Positions 7,404-15,478 of a DNA stretch of 64,000 nucleotides are shown here, piece after piece. The stretch is from Anaeromyxobacter sp. (GTDB taxonomy: Bacteria > Myxococcota > Myxococcia > Myxococcales > Anaeromyxobacteraceae). The stretch covers positions 1,504,186 through 1,568,185 of the forward strand of contig JADKCZ010000001.1 of the NCBI GenBank assembly GCA_016718565.1. Reading direction: 5' to 3'. Every line of letters starts with the position of its first letter. Position 1 is the stretch's first letter. The notes under the pieces are model-generated. The model was not told the origin of the DNA. It was given only the letters and a program-made list of their open reading frames with translations, and did no database searches. The translations under genes were made by a program, and so were the position numbers.

Positions 7404-7822
7404 GGGCGGGGGCGCGCGCCGGTGAGGAGGAAGCGGCGGGCGTCGGCCAGGATCTCGGCGTGGTCGAAGCAGAGCGGCTCGGGCAGCTCGCGCCAGCCGA
7501 AGGCCCGCGCCTCGGCCGCGTCGTCGCCGCCGGTGGGCGTGCCGGCGGCGCGCCCCATGAACACGGTGCTGGTGGTGTGGCGGCGGGCGTCGCGGCGCGG
7601 GTCGGAGTAGACGCCGAGCAGGTCGGTCAGGGTCACCGCGAGGCCGGTCTCCTCGAGGGCCTCGCGCACCGCGGCCGCCTCCAGCGTCTCGCCCTCGTCC
7701 ACGAACCCGCCCGGCAGGGCCCAGCCGAGCGGCGGGAAGCGGCGCGCCACCAGCACCACCCGGTCGCCCGGGAGCGCGATGACCACGTCGACGGTGGGCG
7801 CGGGGGTGCGGTGCTCGGCCAT
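7400..7822 (-). CDS. Nudix hydrolase
   Basis: A 140-residue cytosolic Nudix protein. The box G-x5-E-x7-REUxEExGU is complete, running from Gly39 (GGFVDEGE) to REALEETGL at 53-61, with the metal-binding Glu57 and Glu58. These enzymes hydrolyse nucleoside diphosphates linked to another moiety. WALPGGFVDEGETLE and the downstream TDLLGVYSDPRRD segment are typical of ADP-ribose pyrophosphatase-like members, but substrate cannot be fixed from sequence. I chose the ATG at 7822 (MAEHRTPAPTVDVV). A TTG at 7861 could add 13 residues of low conservation. The stop overlaps the GTG of the AMMECR1-like gene. Confidence 0.85.
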   Translation of the reverse strand: MAEHRTPAPTVDVVIALPGDRVVLVARRFPPLGWALPGGFVDEGETLEAAAVREALEETGLAVTLTDLLGVYSDPRRDARRHTTSTVFMGRAAGTPTGGDDAAEARAFGWRELPEPLCFDHAEILADARRFLLTGARPRP

Positions 7823-7895
7823 GCGGGGCGGTTCGTAGCGCGGCGCGGGGCGCGGGGTCAAACCCGGCGCCGGGAGGGGATTCCTTCACGGCCTC

Positions 7896-9086
7896 TCAGG
7901 GCGCGGACCCGGCGGGGGGGCCGGCGGGGAGGACGCCCGCCGCCCCGGCCGGCGCGGTGTCCGCCGGGAAGGCCTTCTCCACCAGCAGGGCGGCGAAGGG
8001 GATGGCGGCGGCCGGGCGGCCGGCGGCCAGGGCCCGCGCCACGGCGGCGGCGGCGGCGGACTCGGCCGCCGCCCCGGCCCGGGCCAGGTGCTCGGCCACG
8101 TCGAGCAGCCGGCCGGCCAGCCGCTCGCGCCGGGCCGGGGTGAAGTACCCGTCCACCGCGGCGCGCACCAGCGCGGCCTGCCGGTCGCGGCGCTGCTCCG
8201 GCGCGCCCTCCGGCGTGGCGGCCTCCGGCCGGTCGAGCTGCCTGGCCACCTCGCGCAGGTAGGCCTCCTCGGCCATCCAGCCGCGCAGCAGCGGCAGCTG
8301 GTGCAGCGCCGCCGAGCCCTCCACGGCCGCCGCCTCGGCCACCTCGTCGAGGGCCGGCAGGTCCTGGCCAGGCGGCGGCAGGGCCGGCGCCGGGCCGAGC
8401 TGGCCCAGCCACTGGTCGGCCCCATCCGGCACCTTGGTGCCGGCGCCGGCGTTCAGCGACCGGGCCGCGGCGATCAGCCCGTGGGCCCGCTCGCGCGGCA
8501 GCTCGCCGACGCCCATGGTGGCGCCGCGGTCCAGCAGCCCCTTCACGAAGGCGCGCCACTCCTTGCGGCCCAGCACGCCGACCTGCAGCTCGAGCAGCCC
8601 GCGCTCGTCGGAGAGGACCGCCTGCGCCACCTCGACGCCGCGGCCGGGCAGGTTGCGGGGCAGCCAGACGGCCCGCTCTCCCAGGCCGTCCACCGTGGAG
8701 GCGAAGGCGGGCGGCGGAGGCTCGGCCGGCGCCGGCGCCGGGGCAGGGGCCGCCGGGCGGGTCGGCTCGGGGACCGCCACGCCGCGCGCCTTGAGGTGGT
8801 GGAGGAGCCGCTTGGCCTCCTTGGCCACCTCCTTCTCGGGGCGGACCGCCAGGGCGGCCACCAGGTCGACGCGCCCGGCGGCGGTGGCGGCGCGCATGAC
8901 CGCGGCGGCCAGCGAGGCGGGCAGCGAGGCCACCTCCTCAGGCTGGGCCCGGATGATGGTGGTGACCAGGCGGGCGGCGCGCCCGGCCTCGGGGCGGGGC
9001 ACGTCCGCGGCGGCGGCGATCTCGGCGCTCTCCACGTTGGGGTCGCGCAGGAGCGCCAGCAGCCGGTCGGGGTCGGTCTCGGGCAT
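7896..9086 (-). CDS. Hypothetical protein with HEAT-like N-terminal part
   Basis: A 396-residue cytosolic protein I do not recognise. Residues 1-100 are alpha-helical and resemble repeat scaffolds (LLALLRDPNVESAEIAAAAD, then VDLVAALAVRPEKEVAKEAK, LLHHLKARG), suggesting HEAT-like helical pairs. A Pro/Ala linker (about 108-125) leads to a globular region with VWLPRNLPGRGVEVAQAVL, LLELQVGVLGRKEWRAFVKGLL and a long Ala-rich helical C-terminus. No signal peptide, cofactor or catalytic motif is visible. The codon bias is the strong third-position G/C of the neighbours. It may be the first gene of the minus-strand Nudix-AMMECR1-rseP group, 73 bases upstream of the Nudix ATG. Confidence 0.7.
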   Translation of the reverse strand: MPETDPDRLLALLRDPNVESAEIAAAADVPRPEAGRAARLVTTIIRAQPEEVASLPASLAAAVMRAATAAGRVDLVAALAVRPEKEVAKEAKRLLHHLKARGVAVPEPTRPAAPAPAPAPAEPPPPAFASTVDGLGERAVWLPRNLPGRGVEVAQAVLSDERGLLELQVGVLGRKEWRAFVKGLLDRGATMGVGELPRERAHGLIAAARSLNAGAGTKVPDGADQWLGQLGPAPALPPPGQDLPALDEVAEAAAVEGSAALHQLPLLRGWMAEEAYLREVARQLDRPEAATPEGAPEQRRDRQAALVRAAVDGYFTPARRERLAGRLLDVAEHLARAGAAAESAAAAAVARALAAGRPAAAIPFAALLVEKAFPADTAPAGAAGVLPAGPPAGSAP

Positions 9087-9187
9087 GGCGGCGCACTGTA
9101 GCCCCAGGCCGTCGGGCGCTCAATGGGGCTGCCAGCGAGCCGTCCGTTTTGACGGAGGGATGTACCCCGTCCGAGGGGCGCGGCGCA

Positions 9188-9217
9188 TTGACTCACGGCT
9201 CCGGCCGGCCGTAGTCT
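9188..9217 (+). promoter_or_regulatory. Candidate sigma-70 promoter for the Cys-rich peptide gene
   Basis: TTGACT and TAGTCT are separated by 18 bases and end about 58 bases before the ATG at 9276. In a sequence this GC-rich a near-consensus -35 box is uncommon, but no start-site evidence exists. Confidence 0.35.
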
Positions 9218-9275
9218 CCCTCGCCTCAACCACCCCGCGGCCGCCGGTGCGGCCCGACTACCCAGGAGTCGACCC

Positions 9276-9551
9276 ATGCTGAAGTACCTCCTCGGCGCCG
9301 CCGCCGCCCTCGCCCTCCTCGCCGCCGCCCCCGCCTCCGCCTGCGGCGACTGCAAGGACTGCCAGCACAAGAAGGACACCACCGCGCAGGTGGACAAGAA
9401 GGTCTCGGTGGCCGAGGCCGACAAGAAGGAGCACAAGGGCTGCGGCTGCGACCACTCCGCCACCAAGGAGTGCAAGTGCGGCGAGAAGTGCGCCTGCGAG
9501 GGCTGCCCGGTGCACGGCAAGAAGGGCGAGTCCAAGGAGAAGAAGAGCTAG
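9276..9551 (+). CDS. Secreted cysteine- and lysine-rich metallothionein-like peptide
   Basis: A 91-residue product with a clear signal peptide (MLKYLLGAAAALALLAAAPASA, cleavage after Ala22). The mature peptide of about 69 residues contains eleven cysteines in CGDCKDC, CGC, CKCGEKCACEGC clusters together with several His and about seventeen Lys. The Cys pattern, with pairs spaced by one or two residues, resembles metallothioneins, but the Sec signal would place it in the periplasm or outside, where Cys would need to bind metal or be oxidised. Binding of Cu, Zn or Cd is an inference. The gene stands alone with a candidate promoter upstream and a strong hairpin downstream. Confidence 0.8.
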   Translation: MLKYLLGAAAALALLAAAPASACGDCKDCQHKKDTTAQVDKKVSVAEADKKEHKGCGCDHSATKECKCGEKCACEGCPVHGKKGESKEKKS

Positions 9552-9578
9552 GCTCCGCCTCGCCTTCGACGCTTCGCC

Positions 9579-9612
9579 CGCGGGCGGCCCCCTTCGACGG
9601 GAGCCGCCCGCG
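9579..9612 (+). terminator. Hairpin after the Cys-rich peptide gene
   Basis: A perfect 10-bp inverted repeat (CGCGGGCGGC / GCCGCCCGCG) with a 14-base loop starts 28 bases after the stop codon. It is followed by a short CCATTTCC stretch but no long T run. Confidence 0.5.
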
Positions 9613-9656
9613 CCATTTCCGGGGGCGCCTGCCCGGGCCCGTCGTAGGCTCGCGCC

Positions 9657-10415
9657 ATGAGCCAGACCACGGGCCTCGAGGTCCTGCAGCTCGGGCCGCT
9701 GGCCCTGCGCCCCACCGGGCTCTTCACGGCCGCCGGCCTGCTCCTGGGGCTGGCGGTGGCGGCGCGCGCCGCCCGGGCCGACGGCCTCGACGGGGCGGCG
9801 CTGGCCCGCCGGCTGGTGCTGGCGGTCGGCGCCGGGCTGGTGGGCGCCCACCTGGGCCACCTGCTCGCCTACCACCCGGAGGAGCTGACCGATCCCTGGG
9901 CGCTGCTGCGGCTCTCCGACGGGCTCTCGTCGATGGGCGGCCTCCTGGCCGGGGCCGCCGCGCTGGCCGCAGCCTTCCGCGGCCGCGCGCCGGGGCTGCT
10001 GGCGCACGGCGACGCGCTGGCGCTCGGCCTGGCGCCGGGGTGGGCGGTGGGGCGGGTGGGCTGCGCGCTGGTCCACGACCATCCCGGCCGGCTCACCACC
10101 TCCCCGCTGGCGGTCCGCTTCCCCGACGGCCTGCGCCACGACCTGGGGGCCGCCGAGGCGCTCCTGCTGGGCGGGCTGGCGCTCGGCCTGCTGGCGCTGC
10201 GCCGGCGGGGCGCGGCCCGCGGGCGCCTCCTGCCCCTGCTGGCGCTGGGATACGGGGCGGGGCGCTTCGGCCTCGACTTCCTGCGCGCCACCGACCTGCC
10301 CGGCGCCGACCCCCGGCTGGCCGGCCTGACCCCGGCGCAGTGGGCCTGCCTGCTCCTGGTCGGCTGGGGCGCCTGGGCGCTCGGCCGCCCGGTGCGGCCC
10401 CGCGCCGCGCTCTGA
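9657..10415 (+). CDS. Prolipoprotein diacylglyceryl transferase (Lgt)-like membrane protein, altered active site
   Basis: A 252-residue polytopic protein with about seven hydrophobic segments and the Lgt layout: an N-terminal LEVLQLGPLALRPTGLF, SMGGLLAG (the Lgt H-GG-x-x-GG region), GRVGC at 132-136, HDLGAAEALL at 161-170 and YGAGRFGLDFLR near the end. In true Lgt the signature is GR-x-GNFINGE. Here Asn is Cys136 and the essential Glu position is Asp141 within HDHPG (140-144). It is therefore a paralogue that may transfer another group or have lost activity. A housekeeping lgt would be expected elsewhere. It starts 17 bases before the next gene's ATG and is probably co-transcribed with it. 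Confidence 0.75.
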   Translation: MSQTTGLEVLQLGPLALRPTGLFTAAGLLLGLAVAARAARADGLDGAALARRLVLAVGAGLVGAHLGHLLAYHPEELTDPWALLRLSDGLSSMGGLLAGAAALAAAFRGRAPGLLAHGDALALGLAPGWAVGRVGCALVHDHPGRLTTSPLAVRFPDGLRHDLGAAEALLLGGLALGLLALRRRGAARGRLLPLLALGYGAGRFGLDFLRATDLPGADPRLAGLTPAQWACLLLVGWGAWALGRPVRPRAAL

Positions 10416-10431
10416 TAGAACCCGAGACCCG

Positions 10432-12423
10432 ATGGCCCCCGACCCGCGCGCGCTGGCGCCCCCGCGAGCCCCGCCGCCGGCCGGCGCCGACGAGCCGCTG
10501 CTCCTGGCGCGGGCGGCGCGCGACGCCGCGCTGGCCGAGGTCACGGCGCTCGACGCCGAGGTGGAGGCGCTCGCCGCGGAGCTGGCGGCCTTCGCGGCCG
10601 CGCTCGCCCTCGGCCTGGGCGAGGCCGACGCCGAGGCCCAGCGCGCGGCGGGGCTGGTGCGGCGGCTGCAGGCGCTGGCCGACGGCCTGGCGCGAGAGCT
10701 CACGCGGGTCCGCGAGGTGGGGCGCGGCGCCGGGGCAGCCGCGGGCGCGCCCGCTCGGCCGGCGCGCGCCGGCGGGGTGGCCGGGGCCAGGCGCGGCGGG
10801 GCGGCGCGCGCGGCGTCCGGCGGCGGCCGGGCCTGGGAGGACGACCCGCGCGCGGATGGCGCCGGCCCGGGCCAGCCCGGCCAGGGGCCAGGGGAAGGAG
10901 CGTCCGGCCGCGCCGGAGAAGACCGGGCCGGGCCGCACGGTCCCGAGGCCGAGGCCGCGGCGCTGAGGCGGGTCTACCGGCGGCTGGCGCGGCTGCTCCA
11001 CCCCGACCTGGCGCAGCTCGACGAGGAGCGGGCGCGGCTCTCCACCCAGATGGCGCGCGCCAACGCCGCCCTGGCGGCCGGCGACCTGCAGGCGCTGGAG
11101 CTGATGGCCGAGAAGCTCGGCGCCGGCGAGCCGGCCGGCGACGTGACCGAGGCCGAGCGGCTGGCCCACCTGGCGCGGCGCACCGAGCAGCTCCGGCGGG
11201 TGGCGGCCTCGCTGGCCCGCGAGCGCGGCCGGCTGGTGGCCAGCCAGACCGCCCGGCTGCGCCAGGCGGCGGCGGCGCGGGCCGCGGCGGGCGGGGACTA
11301 CTTCACCGAGAGCGCGGCGGAGCTGGCCGAGGAGGTGGCGGCGGCACGCGCCGACGCCCTGGCGCGGCTGGCGGCGGTCGAGGCGGCGGCCCGGGCGCTC
11401 TCGGGCGAGAGGCGGAGGATCATGCGCGAGCTGTCGCGGCGGCAGGGGGGCGGGGTGGTGCGGGGCGGCTTCGACCCGCTGGCGGAGAGCGGCCTGGTGC
11501 GGCGGGCGGCGCTGCGGCTCACCCGATCGCGCGCCAGCGCGCCGGCCCGGGCGCTGGCCCGCTGGCTGGAGGGGGCCGCCGAGGCGGAGGGCGCCGGTGC
11601 GGCGGGGAGCCGGTGGGAGGCGGGCCTGACCCTGCTGGCCTTCCTCCTGGAGGCGGCCGGCGAGCGGCCGCCGCCCGCGGTGGCCAGCGCCGCCGGGCTG
11701 GCGGAGCGCTGGGAGCGGCTGCGGCCAGGCTGGCCCGGCGCGCCGGACCTGGCGGGGGCGCTGGCGCGGGCGCCGCGCCACCTGGTGCTGGGGGCGCGGG
11801 CCGGCCAGGCCGAGGTGGTGGCGGGGCTGCAACTCGCCGAGGGGTCCCTGGCGGCCGGCGTGGAGCTGGCGCTCTCGCACGCGGCGGTGGCGGCGGTGGC
11901 GCGCCAGGTCTTCGCGGCGCTCGGCCCGACCGAGCGGTGCGGCCCGTGCCGGCGCGAGGTGGTGGGCGTGCACGTGCTGCGCACCAGCGGCCTCGACGAG
12001 CGCCACGGGATCCTCTGCCCGCGCTGCGGCGCGGTGCTGCGGTCCTACTGGCGCTACGGCGAGCCCGAGGGGCTGGAGGCGCTGTGGGCGCTGGCGCTGG
12101 CCGTGGGCTTCAACGGCGAGGTGCGGGTGCGGCTCGGCGACGGCACCCTGGGGTTCGGCGGGCGTCCGGAGGACCTGGCAGGCCTCACGGCCGGCGGGCT
12201 GGCGGCGCGGTTCGAGGCGCTCTACCTCGAGCCCTGCGAGGTGGCCTTGCCCCGGGGGGCGCTCCGGGTCGCCTCGCGAGGGCGGGTGCTGCAGGCGCGA
12301 GCCCGCCTGGCCGGGCTGCCCGCCCTGGCGCTGCGCATCGAGGGGGCGGCCGGCGAGGGGCTGGTGGAGCTGCTCCGCACCCGCATCGAGCGGCGCTTCA
12401 GGCCGGGCGCCGGGCGCACCTGA
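10432..12423 (+). CDS. Large protein with J-domain-like HPD motif, coiled coil and Cys4 zinc site
   Basis: A 663-residue cytosolic protein. Residues 20-95 are an Ala/Glu/Leu-rich helical region, 98-170 a disordered Gly/Ala/Arg linker, and 172-225 a segment with RRVYRRLARLLHPDLAQ (HPD at 190-192). That pattern is the helix II-HPD-helix III core of J domains that stimulate Hsp70 ATPases. A long coiled-coil-like stretch follows (about 235-345). Near the C-terminus lies a zinc-ribbon-like pair CGPC (503, 506) and CPRC (529, 532). The whole is not a standard DnaJ (no G/F region, no CxxCxGxG repeats). It follows the Lgt-like gene by 16 bases. A specialised co-chaperone is possible; function is otherwise unknown. 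Confidence 0.7.
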   Translation: MAPDPRALAPPRAPPPAGADEPLLLARAARDAALAEVTALDAEVEALAAELAAFAAALALGLGEADAEAQRAAGLVRRLQALADGLARELTRVREVGRGAGAAAGAPARPARAGGVAGARRGGAARAASGGGRAWEDDPRADGAGPGQPGQGPGEGASGRAGEDRAGPHGPEAEAAALRRVYRRLARLLHPDLAQLDEERARLSTQMARANAALAAGDLQALELMAEKLGAGEPAGDVTEAERLAHLARRTEQLRRVAASLARERGRLVASQTARLRQAAAARAAAGGDYFTESAAELAEEVAAARADALARLAAVEAAARALSGERRRIMRELSRRQGGGVVRGGFDPLAESGLVRRAALRLTRSRASAPARALARWLEGAAEAEGAGAAGSRWEAGLTLLAFLLEAAGERPPPAVASAAGLAERWERLRPGWPGAPDLAGALARAPRHLVLGARAGQAEVVAGLQLAEGSLAAGVELALSHAAVAAVARQVFAALGPTERCGPCRREVVGVHVLRTSGLDERHGILCPRCGAVLRSYWRYGEPEGLEALWALALAVGFNGEVRVRLGDGTLGFGGRPEDLAGLTAGGLAARFEALYLEPCEVALPRGALRVASRGRVLQARARLAGLPALALRIEGAAGEGLVELLRTRIERRFRPGAGRT

Positions 12424-12548
12424 GGAGCCGGAGCCGCCCGGGTCCGCGGGCGCGACCCGTCGAGGGCTCACCGTCGAGAGGGCACGACCGGACCGGTCCA
12501 CTTAGATGGACTCCAGCGGCGGCCGAGGGTCCGCCGGTGGAGGCCACC

Positions 12549-12986
12549 ATGGAGCCAGTCCAGCACGGCGAGCGCCCGGCACCGCACCTGCCAGCCAGTG
12601 ACCCCGCTGCGAGCGCGGAGTCGCGGGAGGGCGCCGCGGGCACACCAGCCCAGGTCGCGCCCGCAGCCTCCGGGCTGGTCCTCTGGCGGTCGCTGTCCCT
12701 CCTCCTCCTCGGCGGCCTGCTGGTGGCCGGCCTGGCCTCCGCCGGCCAGCCCCGGACGTTTGCGGCGCCGCTCGTGGTCCGGGCCCAGGCCACCTGCGAC
12801 GAGCGGCAGGTGGCGCTGCCGCCAGGTCACCCACCGGTTCCCGGGTACCAGGGCTGGCAGGGCCGCCTCCGCGCCTCGCCGGACCTGCCGCCGGGCCACC
12901 CCCCCATCCACGGCCGCGCCTCCAGGGCTGGCCAGGCACGCCCCCTCGCGCCGGTGTTCGACGCGCCCGGGCTGCTCGACATCTGA
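12549..12986 (+). CDS. Small membrane-anchored protein with two LPPGHPP motifs
   Basis: A 145-residue protein with a disordered N-terminus (1-40), one transmembrane helix (about 43-66, LVLWRSLSLLLLGGLLVAGL), and an extracytoplasmic tail holding two copies of LPPGHPP (90-96 and 113-119). Similar PxGHP motifs occur in small proteins associated with c-type cytochromes and other periplasmic redox proteins in delta-proteobacteria; whether that applies here is inference. One Cys (83) lies before the first motif. The ATG at 12549 is the start that keeps the protein compact; an in-frame ATG at 12537-12548 was not favoured. The gene lies between the J-like gene and a receiver gene, all on the plus strand. 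Confidence 0.55.
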   Translation: MEPVQHGERPAPHLPASDPAASAESREGAAGTPAQVAPAASGLVLWRSLSLLLLGGLLVAGLASAGQPRTFAAPLVVRAQATCDERQVALPPGHPPVPGYQGWQGRLRASPDLPPGHPPIHGRASRAGQARPLAPVFDAPGLLDI

Positions 12987-13070
12987 AGCCATTCCAGCGG
13001 GTTCCGCGGGTCGTCGCCGAAGCGAGGACCAGGGGTCGAAGGCACCCGGATGGAGTGCTATGACTGACCC

Positions 13071-13439
13071 GTGGGGGGGAAGACCAAGATCCTGATCGTC
13101 GACGACGACTCGGGCATCCGCGACACGCTCGCGGACTGCCTGGAGGGTGAGGGCTACGACGTGGCCGGCGCGCGAAACGGCGCCGAGGGGCTGGAGCACC
13201 TGTCGGTCCACCGGCCCGACCTCATCCTGCTCGACCTCCTGATGCCGGTGATGAACGGTCACCAGTTCCTGGCCCGGCTGCGCGCCGACGCCACCACGCG
13301 CGACATCCCGGTGCTGCTCATGACCGGGGCCAGCGGCCGCACGACCCAGGCGCTGCCGCCCGCCGACGCCGTGCTCCCCAAGCCCTTCGAGCTCGACGAG
13401 CTGCTCGAGCTGGTCAAGCGGCTCGACGGGCGCGGCTGA
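13071..13439 (+). CDS. Stand-alone response-regulator receiver protein
   Basis: A 122-residue single-domain receiver. The acidic pocket is VDDDS (10-14), the phosphoacceptor is Asp55 in LILLDLLMPVMNG, the switch Thr is in LLMTGAS, and the Lys lies in VLPKPFELDEL. Translation starts at a GTG (13071), right before KTKILIVDDD. No histidine kinase or output-domain gene is adjacent, so its partner is elsewhere. It is followed after 43 bases by an epimerase gene on the same strand. Confidence 0.88.
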   Translation: MGGKTKILIVDDDSGIRDTLADCLEGEGYDVAGARNGAEGLEHLSVHRPDLILLDLLMPVMNGHQFLARLRADATTRDIPVLLMTGASGRTTQALPPADAVLPKPFELDELLELVKRLDGRG

Positions 13440-13482
13440 TGGCGCGCTTGCCAGCCCGGGCGCCCTCGCGTACAGCACCCGG

Positions 13483-14508
13483 GTGCGCGTCCTCGTCACC
13501 GGCGCCACCGGCCTGGTGGGCGGGGCGGTGGTCCAGGAGCTGCTGGCCCGCGGGCTGGCGGTGCGGGCGCTGGTGCGCCCCACCTCCGAGCTGACCAACC
13601 TGGGCGGCGCCACCGCCGGCCGGATCGAGCTGGCCCAGGGCGACGTGCTCGACCGGGCCTCGGTGGAGCGGGCGCTGGCCGGCTGCGACGCCGTCGTCCA
13701 CTCGGCCGGCATCGCCACCATGGGGCGGGAGTCGCGGGCCCGCCTCTTCGCCGTCAACGCCGGCGGGGTGGAGGTGGTGCTGGGCGCGGCGCTGGCGGCC
13801 GGGGTGGAGCGGGCGGTGCTCACCTCGTCGGCCGCGGTGCTGGGCGGCTCGCACGTGCCGCGGGTGGCCGACGAGGACACCACCTCCAGCGCCGACACGC
13901 TGGGCCTCGACTACTTCGTCTCCAAGCTGCGGGGCGAGGAGGTGGGGCTCGACCTGGCGGCGCGCGGCCTGCCGCTGGTGGTGGTCCGGCCGGCCTACGT
14001 GCTCGGCCCCGGCGACCTGTACGGCTCCTCGGCCGCCACCGTGCTGGCCCTGGCCCGCGGCAGGGTCCCGGCCTTCGTGCAGGGCGGCGCCTCGTTCTGC
14101 GACGTGCGCGACGTGGCGCGCGGCCACGTCGAGGCGCTGCTGCGCGGCCGGCCGGGCGAGACCTACCTGCTGGGCGGGCAGAACCTCACCATGGACGAGG
14201 CCATCGGGCGCATCTGCCGGCTGGCCGGCGTGGCGCCCCCGCTCCGCCTGCCCTACGCGGTGGCGGCGGCGGTCACCCGCGCCCTGGGGCTCCTGGGCCG
14301 GCTGGGCGGGCCGCCGCCGGCGGTGAGCCGGGAGCTGCTGGAGGCCAGCCGGCTCTACACCTTCGTGACCAGCGCCAGGGCGCAGCGCGAGCTCGGCTAC
14401 TCCATCCGGCCGTTCGAGGACTCGGTGCGCGACACCCTGCGGTGGTACCTGGCGCGCGGCAAGCTCGACCCGGCGACCCCGGAGCTGAAGGCCCTGGCGG
14501 CGCCCTGA
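13483..14508 (+). CDS. NAD-dependent epimerase/dehydratase (extended SDR), HpnA-like
   Basis: A 341-residue cytosolic extended short-chain dehydrogenase. The NAD-binding glycine motif is VTGATGLVGG (5-14), the catalytic Ser/Tyr/Lys are in LTSSAAVLGG and YFVSK (Tyr144, Lys148), and VVRPAYVLGPGDLYG is the typical post-catalytic strand. The C-terminal region (VSRELLEASRLYTFVTSARAQRELGY) is shared with the hopanoid-associated sugar epimerase HpnA and related 3-beta-HSD-like proteins, but no squalene/hopanoid genes are nearby, so the substrate stays open. The GTG start at 13483 is immediately followed by the first beta strand. The plsC gene follows after 46 bases, hinting at a lipid or envelope role. 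Confidence 0.8.
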   Translation: MRVLVTGATGLVGGAVVQELLARGLAVRALVRPTSELTNLGGATAGRIELAQGDVLDRASVERALAGCDAVVHSAGIATMGRESRARLFAVNAGGVEVVLGAALAAGVERAVLTSSAAVLGGSHVPRVADEDTTSSADTLGLDYFVSKLRGEEVGLDLAARGLPLVVVRPAYVLGPGDLYGSSAATVLALARGRVPAFVQGGASFCDVRDVARGHVEALLRGRPGETYLLGGQNLTMDEAIGRICRLAGVAPPLRLPYAVAAAVTRALGLLGRLGGPPPAVSRELLEASRLYTFVTSARAQRELGYSIRPFEDSVRDTLRWYLARGKLDPATPELKALAAP

Positions 14509-14554
14509 CCGGCCGCCGGCCGGGCCGCCGCGGCGCGCCCGCCCGCCGGTTGGT

Positions 14555-15478
14555 ATGTCTCCCACGGTGAAGCTCCTCCGCTCGGCACTGGCCACCCTGC
14601 TGGCGCTCGCCTTCCTGGCGCTCACCTTCCCGGTGGCGCTGGTGGTGCGCCTGGCCACCGCCTCCTTCGACCCGGACCGCACCCGGGTGAGCCGGGCCAT
14701 GCGGGCCCTGGGGCAGTGGATGGTGGCCTGCTCGCCGCTCTGGCGCGTCACGGTGGAGGGGACGCTGCCGGCCACCGGGGCCTTCGTGGTGGTGCCGAAC
14801 CACCAGTCGATGGTCGACGCGCTGGCCATCGCCTTCCTGCCGCGCGACCTGAAGTGGATCGGGAAGCGCTCGGTCTTCCTGGTGCCGTGGCTGGGCTGGG
14901 CCTTCCACCTGGCCGGCTACGTGCCGGTGCTGCGCGGCGACCGCGAGAGCGGGTCGAAGGCGCTCGGCACGCTGCGCGGCTACCTGGCTCGCGGCCTGCC
15001 GGTGGGCCTGTTCGCCGAGGGGACCCGCAGCCGCGACGGCAGCTTGCGGCCCTTCAAGGCGGGGCCGTTCAAGCTGGCCATCGAGGCGGGCGCGCCCGTC
15101 TACCCGGTGGCCATCTGGGGCGCCGGCCAGGCCATGCCGGCCGACACCGCCTGGCTGCTGGCGGCCCACGTCCGGGTCCGCATCCTGCCGCCGGTGCCCA
15201 CCGCCGGGCTCGAGGTGGCCGACGTGGACCGGCTGCGCGAGGAGGTGCGGGCCCGGCTGGCCGCCGCGCTGGAGGGGCTGGCGGGTCCGGCCCCCGGCGC
15301 CGGGGGCGGGGCCGGCGCTCAGGTCCCCGGGGTCTGGCGGGGGCGGACCCTGACCTGGCGGATCAGCCGCGGCGTGGCGTCCACCACCTCGAGCTCTGCG
15401 TCCTGCAGCTGCAGCCTGGCGCCGCGCTCCGGCACCGCGCCGGCCAGCTCGATGCACAGCCCGGCCAAGGTGGAGTAG
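14555..15478 (+). CDS. plsC: 1-acyl-sn-glycerol-3-phosphate acyltransferase
   Basis: PlsC acylates lysophosphatidic acid at position 2 in phospholipid synthesis at the inner membrane. An N-terminal hydrophobic helix (about 8-33) precedes the four acyltransferase blocks: NHQSMVD (the H-x4-D active site), KWIGKRSVFLVPWLG, GLFAEGTRSRDG and VYPVAIWG. The family-like part ends near ALEGLAGPAPG. The frame then runs on through about 50 further residues that are merely antisense to the end of the convergent CorC/HlyC gene, so the two coding regions overlap by 160 bases. The natural stop may have been lost by a point change or small indel, or the tail may be real. Confidence 0.85.
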   Translation: MSPTVKLLRSALATLLALAFLALTFPVALVVRLATASFDPDRTRVSRAMRALGQWMVACSPLWRVTVEGTLPATGAFVVVPNHQSMVDALAIAFLPRDLKWIGKRSVFLVPWLGWAFHLAGYVPVLRGDRESGSKALGTLRGYLARGLPVGLFAEGTRSRDGSLRPFKAGPFKLAIEAGAPVYPVAIWGAGQAMPADTAWLLAAHVRVRILPPVPTAGLEVADVDRLREEVRARLAAALEGLAGPAPGAGGGAGAQVPGVWRGRTLTWRISRGVASTTSSSASCSCSLAPRSGTAPASSMHSPAKVE

